Notes under the pieces: generated by a model | The model's input: only the letters and a program-made list of their open reading frames with translations | Database searches by the model: none | What the model was told of the DNA's origin: nothing | Source: Tomocerus qinae | Taxonomy: Eukaryota; Arthropoda; Collembola; Entomobryomorpha; Tomoceridae | Assembly (NCBI GenBank): GCA_020055645.1 | Contig: CM034547.1 | Span: 17,764,513-17,828,512, forward strand | Length of the DNA stretch: 64,000 nucleotides | Reading direction: 5' to 3' | Made by a program: the position numbers and the translations under genes | Shown: one piece after another, positions 28,877 through 42,569 of the stretch | Numbering within the stretch: position 1 is the stretch's first letter | Layout: the number at the start of each line of letters is the position of its first letter

Positions 28877-30977
28877 CTCTGGTAATCTGACTGAAATTCT
28901 TGATAACTTTCTCTGCGTTCTTTCTGGCTAGAAAGAACCACTCGGACGTGTTGCTCAGGTATTTATACTCTACGGCCAGGTCTTTCACTAAAATGCTTCC
29001 TTCAGGGAGTCGATAAGCGAAAGGACAATAAAGCTCATAGTTCTTATACTGAAACTTGTCATAACAATTCCCAGCCGCGAAAATGTCATCATCAAATTCA
29101 ACAATGGACATGACCATGGCATGAAGGAGATATTCAGAGTTTAAAACGTGAGAGTCGGTGTACTTCCATAGACGTGTTAGCATGTTTGCCCTATTGACAG
29201 CAAATTCTGCTTCGAGTTTGAATCTCTCTTGTGCATATCGGTCAACAACACCTTCTCCGAGATTATAGTCAGTTCCTGCTCGACAATTGTTCACAGTTTT
29301 TGATTCTATTTCCCGTAAAACCTTCCCTACCATATCGACTCCAGGCTGTTCATTGGGAGAACCCGTGGTAGATATTTCATCGGAGATATCATACTCTAAG
29401 ATGTTATCAGAATAGTTCATTTTACTATCATCTGTACTTGGGAATAGTTCTTGTGTCTTATTACCCCTTTTCTTAGCTTCTGCTTCGGTTTCAGTATCTT
29501 CGTTTTCGCTGAAAATATCAACCTCTTTGTTTCTACTTGTGTCTTCATCTGCTAGTCCTTGGTTTTTAGAGCTGGGATTGAATTCAGCTCGGAATGTATC
29601 CTTTTTATCAAATCCGGGCTGCTGTCTAACAGTTCCATATAGCTCAGATGTTCTTCGGCTCTGATCAATAATTATTTCTCTATCATCAGTAGGAGCTTCT
29701 TTGCCTTGTTCTAGAAGCGGTTGCTTGGACTTGGAGGTATGTGATGATTCTAGGTTCAATTCAGACATAGATTGTCCGTCGGGACCAGAGAGAATGACAG
29801 GCCGCCCGGGACGTTTCGTTCCTCTATTTCCTCGTAGTTTGTTTCCTTTGCCAGGACCAGAACGAATCCGAGGCATTCCAGTTGTGAGCACTGATGGGAA
29901 AGAAGAAGCCCGATAAGAGTGTAAGTCACTCAAGTCTGGATCCACTTTCACCTTATCGTCCCCTGAATCATCCTCTCGGTTTTCGTTTTCTTTCGAGAAT
30001 AATGATTTCTGTCTCGACTCTTTTCCTGTGGTTTTAGGAAGAGAAAACCCCCTATTAGACTTGTCGTTAGTTTTTCTATTTTCAGGCCCTTCTTCAGAGT
30101 CCGCATGGAGGTCGGGGATGGAAACAGATGTTCGGGAAGACTCAGGATGCAAGTCGCTTTCGCTGCCTGCTCTTGATGTGCTATTTCTTGAAAGGAAATT
30201 TTTAATTCTCTGTATTTTAGTCGAGTTTCTTTCTCTGGCAGATGTGAAATATGGCTTCCCATATACGGCTTTTGTGTCATTTCGGAATGAAATACCGCGG
30301 TTTTTTCCTCCATTGTTTGTTCCCTCATTGCTCGCTTGGTCCTCAGGACTATCATACTTGGGAAATCTGGAACTCCCTTTTGGCTTGGCTGTGGTGGCTG
30401 TTGAGGTGAATGAGGATGTACTTACAGTTTGGTAATACGGTTCATCTCCTTGCTCACCATCCAAATCCAGCTCTGCATCAGCTTTCACGATCAATTCGTT
30501 TCCAGGAGGCGGATTGATAGTCGTGGTGATGGGACCCTTACGAATTCTCGTGAAACTTTTACGTGACCTGTAATGCCGTATGGACGATATGATCGGAGTT
30601 GATGGTGGAAGTTTTGTATGCTCCTCTTCTTTCGGCACAGCAATAGAATTGGACACCGTTGGTTCAAAATGAGTGACGATGCTACCAATTACTTTACTGT
30701 CACTTCCTGTTGTCGACACTGAGACATCTGTCACATTTCCATCCTCAATTGCATCCAGGAAATTAGCCACCGTACTGTACGGCGCCCACAATTTAGACCG
30801 GGACAAGCTTTTATTATATCTACCTCCAAGTATTGTACTTTCTCTGTCGACGGAACTAATCCGATCATTTTGATCCGATTCTTTTCCTTTAGCTTCTTCT
30901 GTTATAATGCAACTGCTACTTTGAAGCAAGATCAACAATTCTACCATCAACAATAGCAACAATTCGTGGAACCTCAT
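28877..30977 (-). CDS. First coding exon of GPR158-like class C receptor
   Basis: One exon of 700 codons plus one base on the minus strand. The first ATG (30977) follows an in-frame TGA 18 bases upstream and opens a signal peptide (MRFHELLLLLMVELLILLQ, ending near SSSC). Residues about 25-600 are a long, hydrophilic, low-complexity Ser/Thr/Asn/Glu/Arg linker with several N-glycosylation sequons. The last 110 residues are folded in character: NRANMLTRLWKYTDS, then SIVEFDDDIFAAGNCYDKF, then YCPFAYRLPEGSILVKDL and YKYLSNTSEWFFLARK. This order (helix with RAN, acidic IF.A motif, cysteine pair, FAYR, DLA..Y.YL...EWF) resembles the start of the cache ectodomain of GPR158/GPR179 and fly Smog-type orphan receptors. 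GPR158 is reported to act as a glycine receptor. The exon ends at a strong donor (AGAG|gtaagc). The rest of the ectodomain, the seven membrane helices and the tail are not in view. The assignment is from memory of the family; a different secreted protein remains possible. Confidence 0.55.
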
Positions 30978-32586
30978 TTTCCAACATTTCAATCACTCAG
31001 CCCACATTAGTTCGGTCCATTTCACTCTTCCAGATCCTTCACTTCCCAACATGTGCAACTTTTGACGCCTGTATTTTCTTCTACATTCCCAGTCTCAGTT
31101 CCCTTGTTAAGAAAACAGCTGAATTACATTGCCCCACTACCAGATCAAAATGATATATTTTTCTTCACAGCTGCTATTTTGCTTGCTACTGACGGAAAAT
31201 AGTAAGTTTTTTGTCCTCACTCAATCGAATAAAAAATAGTACTTAGTAACTGAAAAGTTTTCTTTGCCGCACTTTTTAAATTACGTACACTTTTCTTCTC
31301 TTGGGTGAAAGTAATAACATGTTTACAAATCTATGAGAGTCGTCTAGTCTTTATTTGGTACAAGAAAAGTAAAAGTTTATACCTAAATTTTTCAACGATT
31401 TTCACTTGGGGGTTCTCCAAAATTACGGTTCTGTAAATTGATCGAGCTCTCTCAAAATCTCTATTGGACTAGTTTTCTCTTTAGTGTCGTGTGCACGTTT
31501 TGTTTTCGAGTAGCTTGTGGTTTTATCTATATGATCTATAGGTTCCGTTGACTCAATTATGTCACAGATAGACACTAAAAGAATAATAAATGGATTTACT
31601 GTTCTTCAATGACTCTGAATGGAATCCGATATTGAGTAGGTGCCTTATTCGACGTTTTCAACCGAGTTCGCTTTAGTGATCGTGAGTTATGTGCCGCGCT
31701 ACTACTCGTGACTGTGACACTGGATTCAATTCCAGATCAGTGTTAGTTTTTCCTATTACCAGTCTTAGATACAAGAATGTATCTATATATAGTCCAATAT
31801 AGGTGCTGCACTTCCTCTGCGTTGTTATCTCCAGGTTCAAAAGAAAAGGTAATACAATACACGGCAAAGTCGGAATGTACGCTGCATGTCAGAGTAGTGT
31901 TAGTTCATTAGATTAGAAATACAATTCCCTCCAGTAGATGCAAAGCAATAGGGAACCCCACCTTCTGTCCGTAGCAATTCGACTCGTGTAAATATTAGCA
32001 CCTCATCAATCACACCTAGTTAATCTCAAACATGCAATCCTAATTTCGTCAAAACAAACCTACCACGTTGAGCGACTCTATTCACACTGAAACCAGGAAG
32101 TGTAATTAAGTTTTCTCCGACGCGTAAACGGGTGGAAAACTGACTTATCGTTAAGAAAATCAAGGCAGACACTTTGCCCTAAAAAGCTTAATTCAGCAAA
32201 ACTCTCTTGTTCCTACAAACGTTTATGGCCAGCACTTAAAGACATAAATTACACATTACAATGTTTATTAAGGTAATCAGTGCCGCTTTCTTATACAATA
32301 AATGTAAACTTATCTTGAATGTAAAGGAGAAGAAGTTAAGAAAAAGGTAATGAAGTGTTAGAGTTTAATGGAAGTTATTTTGTTATTAGTATGTAAATTC
32401 TGGAGAAACTTTGCTTTTTAGTAGTTCCAGGCAGATATACCTTGAATAAGTTCTTAGTATTCTTATTTAATATTTTCCTGTCTTACACTTCCGAACTGGA
32501 TTAATTAACTATTCATAATAATATTATAGCTGAAAGTGTCTAGTACAGTTATAGAAAAGCTTCAAGGATCTTTCGATATTACTTAC
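30978..32586. other. Probable 5' UTR and intron of the receptor-like gene
   Basis: Upstream of the receptor-like start on the minus strand. Acceptor-like sites lie around 31105-31120 (minus, tgttttcttaacaag) and could join a 5' exon at 32587-32873 to the coding exon. No other coding frame is supported. Around 31675-31740 a segment with the sequence ggattcaattcc faintly recalls a tRNA B box, but no cloverleaf forms. Confidence 0.3.
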
Positions 32587-32873
32587 AGCAAAGATTTCCG
32601 TTGGCAACTACACAATGCACTGTCTGGGAAAAGTTCGCCGGATGCTGTTTTCATATATAACCCTTGCATCTGAAACTTTAATTTTATTGAGTCTTTGTGA
32701 ACAGGTATTATGTCAGTTTTGTTATAAGAATCCAAAGCTTTTCCAAGTGAAATCGGCTGACTTGATTCGAAAGCAAGTTCACCAGAAACTGAATCTGAAG
32801 AATGTGAATCTCGTTTGTGTGTAGGTAATAGTGTAGGAAGAAATTTTGCGAGCAACTAGCTGCAGTGGTGACT
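32587..32873 (-). promoter_or_regulatory. Candidate promoter and 5' exon
   Basis: On the minus strand an arthropod initiator match (TCAGTC, 32875-32870) is followed about 285 bases later by a perfect donor (CTTTGCT|gtaagt, low end 32587). Sequence on both sides of the initiator is richer in G and C than its surroundings. A frame free of stops runs up to the donor but has no early ATG. The position fits a non-coding first exon of the receptor-like gene. No TATA box is evident. This is an inference from signals only. Confidence 0.27.
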
Positions 32874-32875
32874 GA

Positions 32876-35800
32876 ACTAGACTGGACTTGCCAAAAAGCA
32901 ACCGGTCAAGCCAACCGAGAACATCCGACGAACAAAGGAAGAGTAGAGTTGAGTAAAATAAGTTGTTAGTCCAGAACAGGCTCACAGGACGCAGCAATGA
33001 AAATGCGAGTTAGATCCTAACCGAAATCGAGTCAACGTATACTATTTTGGAGAGGAGACATTTATTTGGCCTACTACTGTGTGTTATGTATTTTAGAACG
33101 GCGTAGATACAAAAACAGACGAAAAGAAAAAAAGGCTTTGAATACTCTGGTTACTTTGACTTTTCTCCCTTGATGGGATTCAAGTTGGACTGGGTGCTTT
33201 TAATATAGCTGACTAAACTCATCTGTCTCTGTGTGCTTTCAATTCCAATGTTTCAAAGCTTACTGAGTTGTTGGCTCGACTAATGAACTCTTAATTAGAT
33301 AATTAAACCCAAGGATCTTATCTGCTCTTCAAGGGGAATTAACAATAGTTTTCCGCATGGACTGGATTTGTTCTGTTCTGTCCGCCCTCCTGACCAGTCA
33401 TGGGCATCTAGTTAACCAACCAACCCAAATAGCCGAATGAATGTTCATTACACACACAGGCCTTTTGTTCTAATTTCATTAGCAGAATGATTGTTGTCCG
33501 TTTTTTCCAAAGTTTTTATCCCAACTGAACATACATGTTGTAGGTATAAACTGTAGATCAGTTTATCTTTCCCCCGACACTGACACTAGGATAATTTTAA
33601 TCAACTCGTTCGAAGCACAATAGAAAGTTACTGCTTGATACGAAATAAGGTCTCTAGTCTATGATGGGCTATTTGATATTTATTTTGCAATTATGTTCCA
33701 GTGTGATTTTTATGTGATTTCGCTAGACTGTTTTTTCAAGTGATTTGTTACGAGATTGTTATGTAACTGTTATTATAGTACAGGGGCTTAGAGACGCTTA
33801 ATTTGATGCTGAGTTAGTTTTATTCTTCTTAAGCTGGAGAGATATTTGAGTTGGTTGTGTGAGGTTGGTATCTTGGTTATGAGTGACAGGAGACGATTAC
33901 TGCTTGGGTTATTATGAGATACACAAGTTATTCTTTGATGTAGGATGATTGGGACCGGTGCTCGAACTAAACTATGTTAAACCGTCTTCCCGTTTGCTCT
34001 CTTCACTTTACAGTCCAAACTCGCTCTTGCTCATTTATATTGTATAAGCGCAAGCGTGCACTTCTATATGAAACTCAGCTACACTTGAGTCGACTGGAGA
34101 AAAGTGGAGACTTACCTATTTTCCAGAGAACGAGGAGAAAGCAGGATGCACTGAAGCACATGAGTTACCGTACAATGTTATAGTTATGTATCTCTATCTT
34201 GTTCTGCAAGCCCATGCTTTCATTGTCAACTCACATTCTTGTACCTTTGGCTATTAATATGCATAATTGAAACAACGACTTTTATTTAACCTCATTTTTC
34301 GTTAAGTGCCCAAACTCCGTGATTTCCTAAACTAAATAGTGCTTAATATTCAGAATACAGGCGCATGACAAGACTGAAATTAGTCCTACAAATGTTTTTG
34401 TTTGTGATACATTTTTAATTTACTCTCGCTTAAGAACTACATAGCAAAGTCAGTTGATGCATAAAGAGTGGTAGCATCTATTCAGCTTTTCAGCTACTGT
34501 CACATAATAATAGCAAGGTTAAATAATTACTTTATCTTTTAATAATGCATTCTTATTGTTCATATACACAGTTTCCTTGATATACACTTTGCCCATGAAG
34601 TCAAAGTACAGCTTAGTGAGACTGGAAATACTTTACATTTCCCAACTTCTCTGGTATTGTCATATAAAGCTAAGATAACAGAAAGGTTCCAGATCTACTT
34701 TCCAACTTACTATGTACTTCTTCAGTCATTAACCCCATGATAATAAACTCCAAAATATCTAACCTAAACAAATGCATTTTATACTATTTTAATCTCATTA
34801 TGTTGAAACTTTAATTTTCGTACCAAACATGCAGAACAATGTCTACCTTCATGGCTTAAAAACTTGCTATAACAGTTTACCTTGCAAAACCTTCATTTTA
34901 TACACTTGAGTATTATATTATGTTACTCTCTTGCTATAAATAAATCCTTTTTACTTGCCCACTTTATAGATTACGGTAGATGAATTTATTAACAAGATCC
35001 GGGGACTAAATAATTATTATTCTGTATAAACGTCCTGTAAGTAATGCTCTAGGAAAGATGTGATGAAGTAAAATTACCTTCGACATTAATTTCGTCAATT
35101 TCATTGGATTTCATGGAGTGATAAGTCATATCAATATCAGTTCTATAGTCAAATTCATACTTAATTTGAGATGGTGAATTACTATTTTATCACGATATCA
35201 TTGTATACGTACTACATGTATTACTACTGGTATCAGAGCGGAATAAATCTTGTACTCTTCGAAAAAACGATGGACATAACAGACAAAGACAAGCAGCAAA
35301 GTAATAATTCTTTCAATCCAGAAGTAGTGCACGATGTACTATGTTTAACAAAATTAATATGTGTCCTGCCGTGTAAAGCAAACCTAGGCATATACATGTG
35401 GAGACAAAATTTTCTTATCTTGCTGTTAGTAAAGAAGGATGCGAGCTATTAACTGTATTTCTTAAATTTATTTTTATGAGTTTCTTCTTGATGTCATTTG
35501 TGATAAGAAGGACTCCTTATATCAATATCAATATTAGACGATTCTGGCAGCTCCGGTTATTAACTTTTAGCTTTGTATGAAAGTAAAAGATTCTCTTTGG
35601 CCAAGTTCATATAAAGACAGAAACACGCTCATCATATACCATCACTTCTTCAATATTTGATAGAGCAAGCCTTTTAGCACTATTTTCTTCTACTTTTGTT
35701 TGTTAGCTACACCCCCTGGACAGAAGAAACGAAAGAAATGGAAGATTTTGGCTCTTGCATGGGTGACTTGGCCGAACACTCCTTTTGTACATAAAACATA

Positions 35801-38660
35801 TATCAATCATGGCACATACATACATGCAAGGTATACTGAATATCCTGCATCCTCACAGATAGCCTTCTTTATAATATATATATCATTGAATGACAAAGCT
35901 TCTACGTTTGTGTACCTACCACTTACCCATATAGTAACCATATAACTATTCCTCTACACTATATTCACGACGTGCTTATCATGAAATGATGCAATACACA
36001 CAGATAGTACAGACAGGTGATCATATAAAACTAATAATGTCATACGGGTATAATAGTGGTAAATCAGCATGGTCAACTGATCCTCGTATTAACCTTCCAG
36101 ACACCAGAGAAAATCCACAATGCCGAAAAACTTACAAGTTGAGATGCGGTAGCAATAATATGGCTGTAATATGTCATTTATTCTTTCCACTGAGGTTGTC
36201 TTTTTAAGTATTTTTTACCTTCGTCATATGCTATTTATTTTTATGTCAACTTTCGTGGTAAAGCTATCAAATCTTATGATAAACATGCATAACATCACAA
36301 TACATATGAATAATAGTTAACTGTCAACGTGATTCGCTTTAAACTTCTGTAAAAAGTGATATATTAGCTAGAACGACAAAGAAACTTCAACATCGACCTA
36401 GGAGATTATTCTTTGTTGTGTAGGACATTGAATTTCCATTGCATTTATCGCACTAAGAGGTTACGATATTTTTGATAGGGCTTGAATTTGAGTCGTTAAA
36501 ATACTAGACTGATAATCTATTAATGAACTTCACCACTGCCAAGAAGTTTGTACAATGTTTTATAACTGAAGCCATAAAGAATACTTTTCATTAAATTCTT
36601 TATTTAAATGATACACAAAGGAGCACTTTTGTTTGTTTGACAAGTGTTTCCCGAAGCACAATAGCTACTGCCTATAGCTAATTGTTTTGGAGGCAATGAC
36701 AAAATTAATATACTATTGACAGCTATACTATACTATTATACTATTTAGTCATCTAAATTGATGAGGTTCTTAGGAAAGAAATTGCAAATAGCAAAACATT
36801 CAGATATGGTTGTAAATACTAATAATCTTAAAGCATGTAGAGAGTGTATGCATAAATAAAGATTAAAATGTCATTGCGTGAGGGACATTATGATCACTAA
36901 TTGATACAAACAGAAGGCCAAACTGAAAGAGGTATAAAAAGTGGCATTAATTTAAGAATTGTATATTGTGTATGTGTGTACAGTGTGTAGCACCTACTTG
37001 ACGTATTTATAATGTCATCATTTTCCTTTATGAACCTACTCACTTCCGCTACACCTAGAAAAGTTGTAAGCAAGCTGTATGTGTAAAATACTGCCGGAAA
37101 TACGACTCGACGACGGTGACAAAGGACTTCATATGAATAAAAGCTCATTTTAGAGATAACAAATTTTATTTAGCAAAGTAGTATGAAGAATGCTAAAGAG
37201 TGTGCTTACATCTAGGAAGATAGATGAAGTATAGTGGAGGTACTTAATTTAAGCACTCTGCTAAAATGGACTGAGAATTTATATAATTTATGATGGAGCT
37301 AAGTAAGATATTAACTTGGAGAAGACTCTTGCAAATTAAATATTCACATCTAGATGCAAATAGTACTTTACATACTACTACCATCACCACCATATTGAAG
37401 TTTATACAGACACAGTGTTAAAATTGAGTGTTACTAAATATTAGCTCGGAGTCCGGAAGCATTATGATGACTACGACCACGTTTATATACATAATATATA
37501 CACTAGTCATGCGTGAACGATATATCTTAGAATCAACAATAACATTATTTCACACTCATCTTACTTTCGAAAAGCTAGTTATCCAAAAATTTTGCTGCTA
37601 TTCTACTCCGAGATATATTGTGGTAAAGTGCTATTAGTCCTATAGTGTTCACCATGATATTGAAATTAACATACTCATGCCTGTGACAATGAATCAATAA
37701 TGTGAAACTGTTAGTTAAACAACTGTAAAGAGCTATAATTATTTCTCACAGTTAACTATAGTTATCTGCGTGTTTAAGCAAACGTGGTATAATATTAAAA
37801 TTTTGTGCTTTGGCCTTTACGTTTATTAGGACTAATGCATATACTATTTTGCATAGATGAGATGGGAATCGTAATTGTGTATACCTACTTATGTAAAATA
37901 TTTGTTGTTTTTTGTTATAAAATTATGGTCAACTGGTCAACATATCATGTGATGATGAGTTAAAGATAACATCAAGGACGTACTTAATGCGTGTTAACAA
38001 TAGGAATAATAAGCAAGCTATCTGAATCTCCACCAGATAAAATCCTGAACCTGGAGATAGTAGATGGATAGCGGTGGAGATCTACCATGTAACGTATCTG
38101 TGTAATTTTTAAGTAATAATGGGTTACACGGAGGGTTGAGATAAGACTTAAGACTTTTTGCAAGTAGACTGATCCACCCAGGTAAGATTTCCACCCGTCC
38201 AATTCACTTCCACGCTTCAAGCATTTTATATGCTAATACCACGCACAAGGTCAGACAAAACTTGACGGAAAAAATGTAGTTACTACGTACAGTACTTAGA
38301 ATCTTATTTTTGTCTCATTGTATCAGCGCTATCCAGATTCCCGCATCTCATTTCATGGTGAGTTTGCCTTGAATACTACTATCTGCACACACACTACATA
38401 TCTACTATATTGTAGCACAGTAGCAGACAGAAAACTAGTTTATCGTATTAAGCCCTATTCTTAAGACCAACGAGCCTGCAAAGCATATTGAGATCTTATG
38501 GCATAAAGCCGGCTGTTATATCGCTCAGGAAAATTGCACCGACAGAATACACCGCATCAGATTACGGATTTCATCAAAAGCGAAACCCCATCCCAACATT
38601 CAAATTGAACAAATCAAAAATTGAAATCAGTACATCACTTACACTATAGAACTTTTCATC
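32876..38660. other. Intergenic stretch, no gene seen
   Basis: AT-rich, with short random frames on both strands. I found no exon with both splice sites and recognisable content, no RNA gene and no long repeat. Confidence 0.45.
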
Positions 38661-39468
38661 ATGTTGAGACTGGTAAGTACATCATACATTATAACAATAT
38701 CCTACAAGTATCTGGCATGAAAATGCATTATTCTTATGTTGGAGTATTTAATTGTTTGTGAATCCTTATCCTTGTTATTAAGGATCTGCACGAGTTTGTA
38801 TATTTGGCTCATTATTCCGACTTGAGTGCGTGACAGTTCCTGATTTTCTCAATTAACTAATATATTATACCTGATATATATAGGTAGTATCTATCTTAAA
38901 TGTAGACTACAGTATGTGTGTACAAAATACGTGGTATACATGTAGCGCAGGTCAGGATCAAGAATTCTGTTAATTGGTTAAGTTGGTCTTGGATCAGGTT
39001 CATGGAAAACTAAAAATTTAATTTTAACCACATAACTGACCTTGATTTCTGGAAACCATTTGCATAAACTTATATTACGTTCAGTTGCTATTTGAGTTTG
39101 TGATGATTGATGATACTATATGGTATATGTATAGCCATTGTGCTACACAAGTATTGTTTTGAAACCCCAGTATCTTTACTGGATATTATTACATTATATA
39201 TATCGTTTCAACATTCTTGTAGTTTACTTAATGCTGATTATATGGATATTTTCAAAAATTGCAGATCTTCATTGTTGGACTCTGTTTGGTGGCCATATCG
39301 CTCTCTGTAGCTTTTCCACAAAATATCTTTAATACTAACTCCTATATTGCATCCCAACAAGGACAATATGGATATGGGCAGCAGCGTCCATCAGTGGATC
39401 CATCAGCCTACTACACAGGAGCCAACAGAGCAAAAATTGCTAGAATGTTGGCCAATTATAACTTCTGA
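38661..39468 (+). CDS. Small secreted peptide, two exons
   Basis: Exon 1 supplies only four codons (38661-38672, MLRL) before a strong donor (CTG|gtaagt). Exon 2 starts after tcaaaaattgcag at 39265 and runs to TGA at 39468. The joined frame gives 71 residues. Residues 1-20 are a textbook signal peptide (MLRLIFIVGLCLVAISLSVA, cleavage probably after SVA). The mature part is about 51 residues, rich in Tyr, Gln, Asn, Ser and Gly, with QGQYGYGQQRP and a C-terminal ANRAKIARMLANYNF. It has no cysteines, no dibasic processing site and no amidation glycine at the end, so a classic neuropeptide or toxin is unlikely. A cuticle, silk, salivary or haemolymph peptide is possible. I recognise no family. 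A tiny first exon that interrupts the signal peptide is common for arthropod cuticular and other secreted peptides. Confidence 0.7.
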
Positions 39469-41134
39469 AAACCTGACCAAACGGAAACCATTTCATCAAG
39501 TTTCATTTTATATAATGGCATGTCAATTTTTTGCACTGTCATGTCACTAATAACACTTATATCAAAATTATTACCTACACTAATCGAAAAAAATGTATAA
39601 CAATAACAATGAAAATAATGATAAAGCATTAAAAATGTCCCTGCTACCAGCTAAATAGGTGCTAGTATTATGCGAATATCGTACCTTGATCGTACCTATA
39701 TCGCATCCGCATCCGACTCATGGTGATGAAGGCTTAGGTATCTAGGTATGTAGACATGAATCTATTTGGACTAGCATACAGCAGACTAACTAACATACAG
39801 CTGCTACTTAATATAATTTACATTATTTGCATGATCATATCTAAACTTATTGCCTAATTAATCTACTAAGTCTAAAACCTTAAATCACTACATAAGAAAC
39901 ACGAAATACGTTACATGTACATATGCTCATATTATTTCATTATACTCATCCATCGATCCATCGTGTCTTCTCCGGTTCACATCGTATAGGCATTTTATGC
40001 AAATTATAATTGTACTTAATGCATGGCAAACCCAAAGTTTAAAAATAAAATAGCAAAACTGGCATGTAAAATCTGTTTAACGAGTTAACGAGTGCTACGT
40101 GCTGCAGCCGTCTTTCACTTGTGTTTTCATTCATTCATTCACACATTCACATCAATCTTTTATTAAACCTTTCGTAATTCTTATTGATTTTCATAAATGT
40201 AGGAATAGTCAAAAATAATAGGTCGACTTCATTTATCTAACAGATAATGACCCTGTACCTGTACATTCCAGTCCATATATTACGCATAATATCTCATCCC
40301 ATCGCATAATTATATATCTATACATTACATCTACATACATAAGATAACCGACTTCAGATTATAACATATTATTACGACCTGACCTTGTGGCTTTGTAAGG
40401 ATATAGTACTATTAATATTACATTGAATAGAGTAAGTATATAAAACTACAATATTTACTATGCATATATTATTATCAATTAATATTATTAATTGTGAAAA
40501 TAGCTAAAAGATGATTTCAGGAGATCACATTATTGATAAAATTGATAATAGTGTAAGATATGACTACAATGCTGATAAATAATATGAAGATGAAGATCTG
40601 ATGAAATCAGAGAATGAGACGAACGAACTAATTGAGCTTAGCTGAAGATAGACACGATATAGTGGATGAGTGGATCTGTCTATTTGAGACTTTTGAGTTA
40701 GCTGAGTCAAGATATTTGAGATTGAGACTTGACTTGATGGCCTAGGTTCGCTATTCGGTATATTATGTGATAGTTGCCGATACCGAATAATACAGAGACA
40801 AACTTGATTCCTGGATATTGTACGCGCTTCATTGTTTGAATTTAGACGTAGAGACGGCGGCAGTACAACATATTTTGGTCCATCGTTGCCTCTTTCCGTT
40901 TATGTGGTGGTTCATTTTATATTTTTTGTGGCCTGTCTTTGTCTAGATTTGAGCTGGCTGGGTTTATTGTTCCTAATAATTCCTCATATGCATTTCATTA
41001 TGAGTCTAGTCTTCTTTGGCAGGTCAGTCTTTACTTTAGTTCCTGGCTTCTTCAGGACAAGACAAGAATTTTGTTAAGTTTACAATAGCAAGTCAAGTAC
41101 AATTATAGGAATTTTTGTTTGTGGTAGAAATTAC
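39469..41134. other. Spacer between peptide gene and kinase gene
   Basis: It contains an AATAAA at 40044-40049, which may serve the peptide gene although it lies about 575 bases past the stop. A hydrophobic frame at 40832-41077 starts with TTG, ends 57 bases before the kinase ATG in the same frame and has no recognisable domain; it may overlap the kinase 5' UTR. Confidence 0.4.
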
Positions 41135-42569
41135 ATGTTTATTGGGAAAGTCGTATTACACAATTTTACTTTTTCAATTTCCAAAAAATTAATGATGTCA
41201 GCTTCGAAACCGACAACCATTGTTGTGGAGGGAAATATAGGAAGTGGAAAGACAACTTTTTTGAAGCACTTCAAGAAATTTTCAGAAGTAGCTGTGCTAG
41301 ATGAACCAATCGCACAATGGAGAAATGTCCATGGGCATAATTTGTTGGTATGATTGAAGTTATATTCAATTAATAACGATCATATAACTTCAACTTAATA
41401 TATATTATAATGTAATCATTCTTGCCAATGTATGCACATAAAGATTAAAAGTGTTAAAAATTTTAGGATTTGATGTATAAAGACCCACATAAATGGACCT
41501 TCTGCTTCCAATCTTACGTTCAGTTGACAATGTTGGATCTACACACAAAACCAGTTGCTAAACCTATTAAAATGATGGAAAGATCCATATTCAGTGCAAG
41601 GTTGCTATTTTTTTTAAAAGATTTGTCATTTATAAAGCAAACATTTCTTCGTTCATCATTTATCACTAAAATTATAAACACTGAAATTTATAATTACCGT
41701 TCATACAGGTACTGCTTTGTGAACAATTTGAAAGAAAATGGGCTAATGCAAGATGCAGAATTCACGGTTTTGAACGAATGGTTTGAATTTCTTCGTGAAA
41801 AAGTACCAATGGAAGTTGATCTCATAGGTATGTTAAAAGTTATAGTCGAAATCTGTATTACCTTGGACATCTAGTGTGTCTGCAGGTTTTAAGTGAATTT
41901 GATGGCGGGATCCTTTGTATCGTGAAGATATTCATCACTGTATTTAGTGATGTACTGTGTTTAGTGATGAATATCTTCATGATACGAATGATCCCGCCAT
42001 CAAATTCACTTAAAACCTGCAGACACACTAGATGTCCAAGGTAATACAGATATCGACTATTATGTCTAACTTCAAGTTTATTGCACACATAGTTTAATAT
42101 AATTTATATTTATACCTGATTTTTCTATTTATACGTTGTACGTATTCTGTAGCTGGTAGCATATGAATTTACTCTCTTGTTACCTTCTAGTTTATTTGCG
42201 AACTGATCCCGAAACGGCTTATGAACGAATCTGTGAACGCGGTCGTTCAGAAGAAAATGCTATAACCCTGGACTATTTAAAAAGTATTCATAATTTGCAT
42301 GAAGATTGGCTCTACGGCAAGAAGTATTTCCTTCCCGCCCCGGTAAGGACTATTCTATTTTATTTATCTACAATGTCAATATGTTTTAAATTTTGTTTCT
42401 GTCCCGTTATTTAAGATTTTTGGTTATGTTATTACAATTTTTTATTATTGGTTTGAATAAGGTGGTCACCATTGATGCAAATCAATCTTTGTCGGAGCTT
42501 GCAACTGATTATAACCGCTTCGAAGAAAGAATTTTCAGCAGAGCTGCCATGGCTAATTGTAAAGGATGA
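41135..42569 (+). CDS. dnk: Deoxynucleoside kinase (fly dNK/TK2-like)
   Basis: Phosphorylates deoxynucleosides with ATP in the salvage pathway. Five exons: 41135-41347, 41467-41600, 41709-41827, 42191-42342 and 42462-42569, all GT-AG and in frame, giving 241 residues (fly dNK has about 250). Visible motifs: the P-loop GNIGSGKT (residues 33-40), EPIAQWRNVHGHNLL and MYKDPHKWTFCFQSYVQLTM of the substrate pocket, the catalytic MERSIFSAR motif (ERS), YLRTDPETAYERI, and the LID arginines in RGRSEEN. The joins fall where the fly protein continues without a gap. The first ATG gives a basic 19-residue leader without acidic residues; methionines 20 and 21 match the usual start better. The C-terminus is shorter than in the fly and lacks its regulatory tail. 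Intron 3 holds a fold-back. The gene converges on the dikinase. Confidence 0.93.
41845..42057. repeat. Fold-back with 95-bp arms in kinase intron 3
   Basis: Positions 41845-41939 and 41963-42057 are inverted copies differing at about 4 of 95 positions, with a 23-base loop that contains another copy of tttagtgatg. The left arm begins 18 bases after the exon 3 donor. The intron transcript would fold into a long hairpin close to the splice site. It is most likely a young MITE or fold-back insertion. An endogenous hairpin-siRNA precursor is an alternative reading. Confidence 0.88.
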